Shown here one piece after another: positions 1 to 8,100 of a DNA stretch of 10,614 nucleotides. Position 1 is the first letter of the stretch. Each line of letters opens with the position of its first letter. The translations under genes were made by a program, and so were the position numbers. The notes below the pieces were generated by a model. It searched no databases. It was not told where the DNA came from and saw nothing but the letters and a program-made list of their open reading frames with translations. The DNA comes from Planctomycetaceae bacterium (lineage in GTDB: Bacteria > Planctomycetota > Planctomycetia > Pirellulales > Pirellulaceae): positions 1 to 10,614 of the forward strand of contig DTSG01000318.1 of assembly GCA_012965455.1 (NCBI GenBank), in the 5' to 3' direction.

Positions 1-15
1 GCCTATACGACATTC

Positions 16-294
16 ATGTTAATGATGAATAGTACTAAAATCCTGGGGGCAGAAAAACCTCGAGGCAAGAGCTTACTGATCTGGAACGTACTGATGGGTT
101 TTTCGGTTTTGGGAGCAATCGCTGCGGCAGTTACGGCAATTTATGACAAAGCAAGCCATCCCATTGCCGGTAAAGTTGTTATTGGCGTGGGCGTCATTTT
201 CCTTGTCGCCATTGCGGTGACGGCAATCCAACGCCAACGCAAGTCGTCTCCAGGAGCAGAAGTTTCCGCCGATGACGAATCGACTTCCGAATGA
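16..294 (+). CDS. Small two-helix membrane protein, unknown function
   Basis: I do not recognise a family. The product is at most 92 residues from the first visible ATG. It has a short polar, basic N-terminus, a hydrophobic segment at about residues 19-43, a second at about 51-69, then a basic patch (RQRK) and an acidic, Ser-rich tail. This predicts a small inner-membrane protein with two helices joined by a short polar loop. The start is uncertain: ATGs at 16, 22 and 25 are all in frame, none has a clear Shine-Dalgarno site, and the frame stays open to the window edge, so the gene could begin further upstream. It ends 51 bases before asnS on the same strand with no terminator between them, so co-transcription is possible. 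Nothing in the sequence links it to translation. Confidence 0.6.
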   Translation: MLMMNSTKILGAEKPRGKSLLIWNVLMGFSVLGAIAAAVTAIYDKASHPIAGKVVIGVGVIFLVAIAVTAIQRQRKSSPGAEVSADDESTSE

Positions 295-345
295 TAGCAC
301 CAACAATCTTCAAAGCCATAACAAACAGATTACCAAGGTAACAGC

Positions 346-1737
346 ATGTCAAAAATGACAGTCTTAGCAGCGCGACAGCCGGCAGCGATCGGATCGCAAG
401 TTTTGATCCAAGGCTGGGTCCGCACGCGCCGCGACAGTAAAGGCGGTTTTAGCTTCATCGAAATCAACGATGGTTCATGTATGGCCAATCTGCAAATCAT
501 CGCAGATGCAGATTTAGAAAACTATGAATCCGAGATTACGCGATTGACGGCTGGCTGCAGTATTAGTGTCTCCGGTGAAATCAAAGAATCCGGTGGCAAA
601 CAGGCGACCGAAATCTTGGCAGCGAAGGTAGAAATTCACGGTTGGGCAGATCCTGATGAATACCCACTACAGAAAAAAAGACACTCGTTTGAGAAACTAC
701 GCGAGTGGGCGCATCTGCGACCGCGAACCAATACGTTTGGAGCAGTCGCCCGAGTTCGTAATCGTATCTGCAAGTCGATTCATGACTTTTACCAAGACCG
801 CGGTTTTCTATACGTGCATACTCCCATTATCACAGCCAGTGATTGTGAAGGAGCCGGAGAGATGTTTCGCGTCTCAACACTAGATCCCGCCAATGCTCCG
901 CGCAACGACGAAGGCGGCATTGACTACACACAAGACTTTTTCGATCGACCGAGCTTTCTGACGGTAAGCGGTCAACTTGAAGCAGAAATCTATGCGACTG
1001 CACTCGGCAACGTTTACACGTTCGGCCCTACATTTCGCGCCGAAAACTCAAACACGTCTAGGCATTTAGCGGAATTCTGGATGGTTGAACCTGAAATGGC
1101 GTTCTGTGATCTCGACGGTAATATGGATTTGGCCGAAGCATTTCTTAAACAAATATTCAGCGACGTACTCGAAGATTGTGCTGAAGATATGGCGTTTTTC
1201 AACCAACATATCGATGACACAGTACTGGAAACACTGCAAGGAATTGTTAAATCTGAATTTACTCGTCTTTCGTATAGCGAAGCAGTTGATATTCTGATCG
1301 CCAGCGAGCAGAAGTTTGACCATCAAGTCGAGTGGGGATGTGACCTACAAAGTGAACACGAACGCTACTTGACCGAACAACATTTTTCGGGGCCTGTGAT
1401 CCTTTACGACTATCCCTGTACGATTAAACCGTTTTATATGCGAGTCAATGACGACGGCAAGACGGTACGAGCAATGGATGTATTGGTGCCTAAGGTAGGT
1501 GAAATCATCGGTGGCAGCCAACGTGAGGAACGCTTGGACGTATTAGAGGACCGCATGCGACAGCAGGATCTTGATCCCGCGGAATACTGGTGGTACACCG
1601 ACCTCAGAAAATATGGCACGGTACCGCATGCCGGGTTTGGCTTGGGCTTGGAACGCACTGTGCAGTTCGTAACGGGGATGCAAAACATTCGCGATGTCAT
1701 CCCTTTCCCGCGAACACCGGGTAGCGCTGAATTCTAA
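346..1737 (+). CDS. asnS: Asparaginyl-tRNA synthetase
   Basis: Class IIb aminoacyl-tRNA synthetase that activates asparagine with ATP and charges tRNA-Asn in the cytoplasm. The 463 residues match the usual bacterial length. The N-terminal OB-fold that reads the anticodon spans about residues 16-105 (IQGWVRTRRDSKGG). The catalytic domain follows, with motif 1 around P160, motif 2 at 226-234 (FGPTFRAEN, R231) and motif 3 at 430-437 (GFGLGLER, R437). The C-terminus FPRTPGSAEF closely resembles the typical AsnRS ending and argues against AspRS. The ATG at 346 is preceded by AAGG at 335-338, a weak but well-spaced ribosome site; a second ATG at 355 is possible. No intrinsic terminator follows the stop. 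An AsnRS implies direct charging of tRNA-Asn, though it does not exclude an additional transamidation route. Confidence 0.97.
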   Translation: MSKMTVLAARQPAAIGSQVLIQGWVRTRRDSKGGFSFIEINDGSCMANLQIIADADLENYESEITRLTAGCSISVSGEIKESGGKQATEILAAKVEIHGWADPDEYPLQKKRHSFEKLREWAHLRPRTNTFGAVARVRNRICKSIHDFYQDRGFLYVHTPIITASDCEGAGEMFRVSTLDPANAPRNDEGGIDYTQDFFDRPSFLTVSGQLEAEIYATALGNVYTFGPTFRAENSNTSRHLAEFWMVEPEMAFCDLDGNMDLAEAFLKQIFSDVLEDCAEDMAFFNQHIDDTVLETLQGIVKSEFTRLSYSEAVDILIASEQKFDHQVEWGCDLQSEHERYLTEQHFSGPVILYDYPCTIKPFYMRVNDDGKTVRAMDVLVPKVGEIIGGSQREERLDVLEDRMRQQDLDPAEYWWYTDLRKYGTVPHAGFGLGLERTVQFVTGMQNIRDVIPFPRTPGSAEF

Positions 1738-1788
1738 AATGCTAATTCGTTCTGCCAACAGATACTTTTCTCGAAGCGACGAACACAC

Positions 1789-1794
1789 TATAAT
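1789..1794 (+). promoter_or_regulatory. Candidate -10 box (TATAAT) for the carA leader RNA
   Basis: This is a perfect TATAAT hexamer 52 bases after asnS. The -35 region is poor: a T-rich stretch around 1765-1771 sits at about the right distance without a good TTGACA match. Transcription would start near 1801-1803, just before the first hairpin of the structured region. It would drive the leader and possibly carA. Inference from sequence only. Confidence 0.45.
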
Positions 1795-1804
1795 CTCTTT
1801 TCAA

Positions 1805-1951
1805 ATGAAGCGTGGTTGCTTGACGCTGGGCGATTGTTCGCGAGGCATAAAAAATGAATGGGCTCCTGTTCGCCGAAACAGAAACCCATTCTTTGGACTG
1901 AAACAGGGCATTGCATCCATGCAAGCTCTGTGGACCCACAGCCACAACTAA
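1805..1951 (+). CDS. Possible 48-codon leader ORF with an arginine cluster
   Basis: An ATG at 1805 opens 48 codons ending with TAA at 1949-1951. The peptide starts MKRGCLTLGD and has arginines at residues 3, 13, 23, 24 and 26. Arg codons at 1871-1876 and 1880-1882 coincide with the loop and closing side of the nested hairpin. The ATG would lie only about 2-4 bases from the transcription start predicted by the TATAAT at 1789, so translation would be leaderless; there is no Shine-Dalgarno site. Carbamoyl phosphate feeds arginine and pyrimidine synthesis, so an arginine-sensing leader peptide before carA is conceivable. The frame is also open upstream into asnS, and the ORF could easily be chance. 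Confidence 0.15.
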   Translation: MKRGCLTLGDCSRGIKNEWAPVRRNRNPFFGLKQGIASMQALWTHSHN

Positions 1952-1992
1952 AGTATCGGAACTTTCGGCCTGTCACCTTGAGCAGCACTCAG

Positions 1993-2048
1993 GTTTGAAA
2001 ACATTCTCTGGCATTATTTTGGTGTCAGAGGCATCAAACAGTTTTTTT
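1993..2048 (+). terminator. Terminator-like two-tier hairpin just before carA (possible attenuator)
   Basis: The outer stem GTTTGA (1993-1998) pairs with TCAAAC (2034-2039). The inner stem CTCTGGCA (2006-2013) pairs with TGTCAGAG (2023-2030), with one G-U pair and a 9-base loop. Two bases after the outer stem comes a run of seven T's (2042-2048). This is the layout of an intrinsic terminator, although the internal loops make it weaker than a solid stem. Only 20 bases separate the T run from the carA ATG, so carA would need read-through. Confidence 0.5.
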
Positions 2049-2068
2049 GAAATGATAATGGACAGATC

Positions 2069-3208
2069 ATGACACAGACTGCAAAGCTGGCACTCGAAGA
2101 TGGAACTGTATTTACAGGCGAGTCGTTTGGATCTGCCGGTGAAGTTGACGGCGAGGTTGTCTTTAATACATCCATGACCGGCTATCAGGAAATTCTCACC
2201 GATCCCAGTTACTGTGGCCAGATCGTGACAATGACGTACCCGGAAATCGGCAACTATGGTGTCAACGCAGATGATGTCGAAAGTGGCAAACCGCAATTAT
2301 CTGGATTCATCGTCCGCGAAAACAGCCGCATCGCAAGCAACTTCCGCGCCGAAGGTACGCTCAGCGACTACTTAAAAGAACACAATATTATCGCGCTCGC
2401 GGGCATTGATACTCGCGCACTTGTACGTCGCATTCGAACACAGGGTGCGATGAAAGGGATTCTCTCGACCGAGGATCTGGATGACGCAAGTTTAGTCGAA
2501 AAAGCAAAAGCTTCGCAGGGTCTCGTGGGCCGCGACCTTGTCAAAGAAGTGCTCCCGCAACAAACGCAACAGCAATGGGATCAGACACTGAGTGAATGGG
2601 CTCGTTTGCCACGTGAAGCAACGCCTGGTGGAGAGGAATCTTATCATATCGTTGCCATGGATTTTGGTATGAAATGGAATATCGCTCGCCATCTAAAGGA
2701 AATGGGGTGTCGTGTGACAATCGTACCTGGCACGGCAACCGCCGAAGAAATCATGGCGCTCAAGCCTGATGGAGTCTTTCTCTCCAACGGTCCTGGCGAT
2801 CCGGAACCCGTCGACTATGCCATCAAGACAATTGCTGCATTGATCAGCCAAGTCCCCGTATTTGGTATCTGCTTAGGGCATCAGCTATTGGCACTCGCGT
2901 GTGGTGCAACAACGTTCAAGCTCAAATTTGGGCATCGCGGAGCCAACCAACCAGTGCAAAACATCGACAGCGACGTTATCGAAATCACTGCACAAAACCA
3001 CGGTTTTGCCGTCGCAGAAGATACTCTACCAGAGCAGCTAGCGATCACGCATCGTAATTTGAATGACAATACAATTGCCGGGATTCGACACAAGCAATAC
3101 CCGGCGTTTAGTGTGCAATATCACCCAGAATCATCTGCGGGTCCACATGACAGTCGCTACCTGTTCCAGCAGTTTTACGACAGTATTGCTGCCTTTCAGG
3201 CCAGCTAA
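2069..3208 (+). CDS. carA: Carbamoyl-phosphate synthase small (glutaminase) subunit
   Basis: This subunit hydrolyses glutamine and channels ammonia to the CarB subunit, which makes carbamoyl phosphate for pyrimidine and arginine synthesis. The 379 residues match the normal length. The N-terminal CPSase small-chain domain spans about residues 5-135 (NTSMTGYQEILTDPSY, then GIDTRALVRRIR). The class I glutamine amidotransferase domain spans about 192-372 and holds the complete catalytic triad: C268 in GICLGHQ, H352 and E354 in YHPESSAGPHDS. The enzyme should therefore be active. The ATG at 2069 has only a weak purine-rich stretch (GGACAG) ahead of it. carB is not in this window, so the two subunits are not encoded side by side here. 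The terminator-like hairpin ending at 2048 suggests regulation in the leader. A membrane-protein gene follows 44 bases downstream. Confidence 0.97.
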   Translation: MTQTAKLALEDGTVFTGESFGSAGEVDGEVVFNTSMTGYQEILTDPSYCGQIVTMTYPEIGNYGVNADDVESGKPQLSGFIVRENSRIASNFRAEGTLSDYLKEHNIIALAGIDTRALVRRIRTQGAMKGILSTEDLDDASLVEKAKASQGLVGRDLVKEVLPQQTQQQWDQTLSEWARLPREATPGGEESYHIVAMDFGMKWNIARHLKEMGCRVTIVPGTATAEEIMALKPDGVFLSNGPGDPEPVDYAIKTIAALISQVPVFGICLGHQLLALACGATTFKLKFGHRGANQPVQNIDSDVIEITAQNHGFAVAEDTLPEQLAITHRNLNDNTIAGIRHKQYPAFSVQYHPESSAGPHDSRYLFQQFYDSIAAFQAS

Positions 3209-3252
3209 GCCTACGCTTTGACGAGCACTCTCGAATCAACAGTAAACCGATT

Positions 3253-3693
3253 ATGAGTAAGAAAAAGCGAAAGAAAAAACGCGCCGCGTCCCAAAATGTA
3301 TCGCGGCCTGCACGCTCGCAGACAACCATGCGTACTCGCACCGTTGCCAACAGTGACGATGCACCACTAAAGTTGTTGCTGGGTCAAGAAACACGAGCTG
3401 CGGAATCTGCTACCGTGGTCTGGGTACTGTGCACACTCGCGACGGCCGCTTCCTTAATGGGAACTGTTACGTTCGCAATGATTACCGCCGCGATGGGTGA
3501 ACCCGCCGAAGGCGGGGAAATGATGCAGATGTTACCCAAGTGGTTCATGCTGGTCGGCACTTTGACGGGGATTATTGGACTCATCGGTAACACGTTAACC
3601 CAGCGCTGGCGGAACCACAAAGCCCCGTTGATTGTGCGATTCGTTTCCGCCATCGTTTGTGCCGTTGCCGTCTGCGTCGGACTGTTCTTATAA
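3253..3693 (+). CDS. Three-helix membrane protein with Lys/Arg-rich N-terminus, unknown function
   Basis: I do not recognise a family. The 146-residue product begins with a strongly basic stretch (SKKKRKKKR at residues 2-10) and a further Arg/Ser/Thr-rich region to about residue 50. Three hydrophobic segments follow, at about 53-80, 95-115 and 126-146, with a short Glu/Met-rich loop (about 82-93) between the first two. The protein ends directly in its last hydrophobic segment. The basic N-terminus is probably cytosolic and could touch nucleic acid, ribosomes or lipid head groups; that is inference. No clear Shine-Dalgarno site precedes the ATG at 3253. It lies 44 bases after carA on the same strand, with a probable terminator downstream, so it may be the last gene of the carA transcript. 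Confidence 0.75.
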   Translation: MSKKKRKKKRAASQNVSRPARSQTTMRTRTVANSDDAPLKLLLGQETRAAESATVVWVLCTLATAASLMGTVTFAMITAAMGEPAEGGEMMQMLPKWFMLVGTLTGIIGLIGNTLTQRWRNHKAPLIVRFVSAIVCAVAVCVGLFL

Positions 3694-3752
3694 ACATCCA
3701 CCCGTCTACTCATTCCCAAACCGGTTTGTATATCCACATCGTTTGACATAAA

Positions 3753-3788
3753 CAGAGGTTACAAATCCGACCTCTGCAGGTTATTTTT
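3753..3788 (+). terminator. Probable intrinsic terminator after the carA transcript
   Basis: A perfect 7-bp stem CAGAGGT (3753-3759) / ACCTCTG (3770-3776) with a 10-base loop is followed four bases later by TTATTTTT (3781-3788). The gap before the T-rich tract and the A within it make it less than ideal. It is placed where transcription from carA and the 3253 gene should end, before the aminotransferase gene. Confidence 0.5.
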
Positions 3789-3823
3789 GTAGTGTACCGA
3801 TAATCTACTTCTAAAGATATTCC

Positions 3824-5116
3824 ATGACCTCCGACACCAACGAATCTCCCAAATCCCCAAATCCAATCGACAATGCTAATGGTCCCTCGACGCGTGAACA
3901 TATGCCGGTGGCCGATGATATACCGTCGGATAAGGATTTTGAAATTGAAGTTGCCCAGCGAGTAAAACGGTTGCCGCCCTATATGTTTGGCCGCATCAAT
4001 AACTTGCTCTATGAGAAACGACGCTCGGGCGAAGACGTCATTGATATGGGCATGGGAAACCCCTCCGACCCGCCAGAACAACTCGTAATCGACAAATTAG
4101 CCGAAGCGGCTGCCGATCCACGAGTTCACGGTTACAGTAAATCAAACGGAATCCAGAACCTGCGGCGCGAAGTGGCCAGCAAGTATCTCACAAAATATGG
4201 CGTCCGCTTGGACCCCGAAGAAGAACTCATGGTCTGCTTGGGTAGCAAAGAAGGGTTTAGCCATATGTGCTTAGCACTGATGGGCCCCGGGGACACCGCC
4301 ATTGTTCCCGCTCCCTACTTTCCGGTACACACCTATGCGGTAGCCTTAGCGAGCGCCAACGTTATTTCACTCGAAGTCGCTGATAGCGAAAAATTCCTCA
4401 GCAATATCGCCTATACCTGTGAGCAAATGTATCCCCGCCCCAAATTGTTGATCGTCAACTATCCTCACAACCCCTCAACGGTCACCGTCGAACAAGAATT
4501 CTACGATGATGTCGTAAAAATCGCAAAACGCTACGGACTCATGGTCATCAGCGACTTTGCCTATGCCGATATCGCATTTGATGGTTACCAGCCTCCCAGT
4601 TTTCTGGCTTCCGAGGGTGCGAGTGACGTGGGAGTCGAATTCACGACGATGAGCAAGGGCTATAACATGGCGGGCTGGCGCATTGGATTCTGTGCCGGTA
4701 ACCGACATATGATTCAGGCACTTGCTACCATTAAAGGCTATTACGATTATGGGATGTTCCAAGCCATCCAAGTAGCAGCGATTATGGCGCTGCGAGAAAC
4801 CGAAAAGGCGGTGGAAAAACAATCGAATATCTACCAGCAGCGGCGTGATGTGCTCGTCGACGGTCTGAATCGCATCGGTTGGGACGTGCAGTCACCTCGC
4901 GCCGGGATGTTCCTCTGGGCACAAATACCCGAAAAATGGCAACAACAAATGTCAACCATGGATTTCGCAATGAAGCTACTCGAGCACGGCAATGTCGCCG
5001 TCAGCCCTGGGTCGGGATTTGGAGCCTCTGGTGATGGGTATTTGCGAATGGCACTCGTGGAAAACGAAGAACGCTTGCGACAAGGCATCCGCCAAATCAA
5101 AGCCTGCTTGTCGTAA
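3824..5116 (+). CDS. alaC: AlaC-like PLP-dependent aminotransferase (alanine/pyruvate)
   Basis: Class I/II (fold-type I) aminotransferase, expected to interconvert pyruvate plus glutamate with alanine plus 2-oxoglutarate in the cytosol. As far as I recall the E. coli AlaC sequence, the similarity is extensive: RLPPYMFGRINNL, DMGMGNPSDPP, HGYSKSNGIQNLRR, GSKEGFSHM and MSKGYNMAGWRIGFC all have close counterparts. Visible cofactor residues are K278 (Schiff-base lysine in MSKGYN), N216 (in YPHNPS), D244 and Y247 (SDFAYAD) and R408 (YLRMAL), which should bind the substrate carboxylate. All are intact. At 430 residues it carries about 35-40 extra polar N-terminal residues, Pro/Asn/Asp-rich. An in-frame ATG at 3902 (residue 27) is an alternative start; neither has a strong ribosome site. 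The related LL-diaminopimelate aminotransferase is the main alternative, but the motif match favours AlaC. Confidence 0.85.
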   Translation: MTSDTNESPKSPNPIDNANGPSTREHMPVADDIPSDKDFEIEVAQRVKRLPPYMFGRINNLLYEKRRSGEDVIDMGMGNPSDPPEQLVIDKLAEAAADPRVHGYSKSNGIQNLRREVASKYLTKYGVRLDPEEELMVCLGSKEGFSHMCLALMGPGDTAIVPAPYFPVHTYAVALASANVISLEVADSEKFLSNIAYTCEQMYPRPKLLIVNYPHNPSTVTVEQEFYDDVVKIAKRYGLMVISDFAYADIAFDGYQPPSFLASEGASDVGVEFTTMSKGYNMAGWRIGFCAGNRHMIQALATIKGYYDYGMFQAIQVAAIMALRETEKAVEKQSNIYQQRRDVLVDGLNRIGWDVQSPRAGMFLWAQIPEKWQQQMSTMDFAMKLLEHGNVAVSPGSGFGASGDGYLRMALVENEERLRQGIRQIKACLS

Positions 5117-5187
5117 CAGCCATTTGTATTCGTGACGATTGGTCGGTGGCTGCGGCCCACGCGATTACTTTTCGAATCACTGCGGAC

Positions 5188-8100
5188 TTAGGGTAACGGT
5201 TGGCTAGATCGCAGATAGGCGAACAGATCTCGGATTTGCTGAGGTGTTAGCGTTTTGAGTATTCCTTCGGGCATCAACGATCGCTGAATCACTTGCATCT
5301 CGTCAATACTGTTTCGATTCACGACAGTCCGCTGACCATCCGTTCCTCGCAATACAACCACTCGGCTATCTTGATCGTCGATGAAGCCCGTCAAAGTACG
5401 TCCGTCGAGTGTAAACAGAGCATAATTCTCAAAGCCCTCGCGAATGGTGATGCTGGGATTCACAACGTTTAGCAACATCGCCTGCAAATCATCGCGTTTG
5501 TAGGACGTTAAGTTAGGACCGATTTTGCCGCCATCGGTAAATAGCTGATGGCATTTACCACAATGCTGCAAGAAAAGCTGCTTGCCGTCATAAGGATTAC
5601 CTGATGCTTCCGCAATGACGCTCACCAACTCTTTGATGCGAGCTTGTAATTGCTGGGACGTCGCCGGGCTAATTTCCCCAAACAACTCGACGACTTGGGA
5701 TTTGATTTCCTCGTTGTCGTGCAGCAACATCGTTAGAATCGCTTCCTGTCTGATCGAATCGACGGGGATCTTCTTGTCCTGGACTTGCTGCAATAACTGC
5801 ACCGTCCAATCTGAACGACTGGCGAGTAAAGACTGAGCAACGACTTGGGTTTCTTGGGAAAACTGAACATACGCGGCTAACGTAATCGTTGAGATGTTAT
5901 CAGTATCAAACCCTTGTAGTGCATTCAGGGTAGCCTGCTTGATAGTCTTGTCTGCGGTAGACCCCAGGATGCCGAGCAACGGTTCAATCGCAGCGGGAGC
6001 ACTTATTTGCCCCAGCACCGAAATCAGATCCTTGCGTTGCTGTGCCGGAGCATTGGAGTTGGCCACCGTCTCGATGGCTGTGGCAATCGCCGCCGGATCC
6101 CCTAAGCGAGCCTTTAGTTGCAATGAACCACCACCGGCAGCACGGATTTGTTCTAACAACGAAGCGGGTAGATTCGCCAGTGAACGACCCTCGAAGGATT
6201 GCTCAAAACCAGCCATCAATACATCACTTGACGCTTTATCGGGAGCTGTTTGAAACAGCCAAGCTAGGTTTTCTAACTCGCCCCGAGTGCCAGACATTGC
6301 GTAACGTTTGACCAACCGCTGGAGGATGATCGATTTGGTCATAATTTGTTTCCAGACGTGCGGATCACCAAATAGATTTCTGATACTTTCAAATTCAGTC
6401 GCATTCGCTTCGATGGCCCACCAAACTAACAGGGGAATATGGCGATCGAGGACATCTTCATCGCGCTGTAACAGTTCCTTGACGATACCAGCAAACAATG
6501 GCGGGCCCACACGTCGAGCCGAGGCAGCCATTTGACTACGCACTTGAACGTTGTCTTCTTGCTGCACCTGCAATAACAAAGCTGTTTGGTAATTCGCGTC
6601 TAACTCTAGCTGGTCTACAGCCAAGCGAATCGACCATCCCCGCACCGCCCAGTGGTCACTAGTAAGGGAACGTTGCGCAATATCGAGATCGAAATTTCCC
6701 GTGATGTTTAGTGCCCACAGGGCATTGATCGCCACAAGTATTTCATCGTTGGTTAAAAGTGTCTGCAACTGTGCTACGTCGGACTTATTGAGCTTACGAT
6801 TACGCAATAACCGCACAGCTGTTTGCCGCTGGGAGCGAATGGGAGAAGAAAATAGCCCAAACAGCTCTTGATTCGTAAACTCGGAGCAATCAAAAGACTT
6901 GTTCTTCCAATTCTCAGTAGGACGTAATCGATAAACCCGACCATTGGTATTGTCGATGCGGCCTTGGAAATGAGATGCATGATCGATTCGCTGCTCGTAA
7001 AGATCCGCTACATACAGCGCTCCATCAGGACCAACTTGAATATCAACTGGGCGAAACCAAGTGTCGGTCGTTTTCAGCGGATGCCCGAGGTCTGCTGTTT
7101 TAAACGTCGATGTATCCGCTTCAAAACTGCTGTACACGACTCGACCTTGCAACGGTTCCACTCCGTACAAGCGATTACGGTAGTATTCCGGAAGAATCGG
7201 GTCCTCATAGATGACAAACGTGTGCGTGAATCGGGGGACCTGAGCATGGGCCATCGCTGGGAAGTAGCCAAAAGTATAGGGGTTCGACAATTGACCATGT
7301 TTTGAGAAGCCTTTTAGATAGTAGCCCCCTTGGACATAGTGAAAGCCCCGTGTGTTGCCGCCGTTATAGCCTGAATAGACTCGGCCAAATGAGTCAAATT
7401 CTACGCCATACGTATTGCCGCCTCCTTCGGCGAACATCTCGTATTTCTTAAGCCTTGGATGATACCGCCAAATCCCCTGTCCCATCGACGAAATCGGTTT
7501 TTCGTCAGTGCCATAATGTTTGATGTTACCCGATACAGTACTGCCCTGAGCGCCATATAACCAACCGTCGGGTCCCCAACGTAGATGGCTGGCCGCCGAA
7601 TGCGTATCTTCAATTCCAAAACCTTCGAGAATGACCACAGGATCACCATCCGCCTGGTCATCTTTATTACGGTCTCGATAAAACAGTAAATACGGCGGAT
7701 TTAATACATACACACCTCCATCACCAATGGCGAATGATGTTGCAATGTTCAATCCGTCTACAAATACTTTATGGTCATCAAACTTGCCATCGCCATTGGT
7801 ATCTTCATGAATCGAAATACGGTCTTGGCCGCGTGCGCCAAGTGGTGGAGGAAGCGGCAATTTGTCATAGACCGTACGCAGATACTTATCTCGACTGACA
7901 ACTTCAATTCCGGCGGGGTCTGGATACTGCCGATATTCCATGACCCACATGCGGCCACGATCATCAAATTTAATGGACAGCGGTTGAGCGATATCCGGAT
8001 CGCTTAATACCGTATCGACGCTGAGTAGCGGAGTCGTGGTAAATTGCTTGAGCGCGTCACTCGGTGACCGTGCTCCACGATCATTTTCCAGCTTGCGAAA

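Larger units (their letters stand above)
1801..2048 (+). ncRNA. Candidate structured leader RNA or small RNA upstream of carA
   Basis: This fills most of the 331-base gap between asnS and carA. Directly visible hairpins are: 1809-1813/1823-1827 (AGCGT/ACGCT); 1830-1833/1838-1841 (GCGA/TCGC, 4-base loop); 1856-1862/1885-1891 (GAATGGG/CCCATTC) enclosing 1866-1870/1877-1881 (CTGTT/AACAG); 1911-1915/1920-1924 (TTGCA/TGCAA); 1928-1932/1937-1941 (CTGTG/CACAG); 1950-1954/1961-1965 (AAAGT/ACTTT); 1977-1982/1988-1993 (CTTGAG/CTCAGG); and the terminator-like stem that follows. Loop bases GCCGA at 1872-1876 can pair with TCGGC at 1965-1969. I do not recognise a known riboswitch, 6S RNA, tmRNA or SRP RNA. 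It may be a cis-acting carA leader, an independent small RNA, or partly chance, since short hairpins are common. Confidence 0.4.

Noticed and set aside
1973..2296. Minus-strand open frame of 107 codons covering the carA leader and start
   Set aside because: It overlaps the confident carA coding region and the hairpin region, and has no ribosome site or recognisable motifs.
3743..3772. TTGACA at 3743-3748 as a promoter for the aminotransferase gene
   Set aside because: No acceptable -10 box lies 16-18 bases downstream, and the spacer region is occupied by the probable terminator stem. GATAAT at 3799-3804 is a possible -10 but has no -35.
5117..5187. Intrinsic terminator between the convergent aminotransferase and cytochrome genes
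   Set aside because: Only a weak GTGG/CCAC stem (around 5146-5160) is visible, with no adjacent T run on either strand, so no terminator is called.
5894..6253. Open frame of 119 codons on the plus strand inside the cytochrome gene
   Set aside because: It is antisense to a long, clearly coding gene, with no ribosome site and a composition without recognisable protein features. Treated as a shadow frame.
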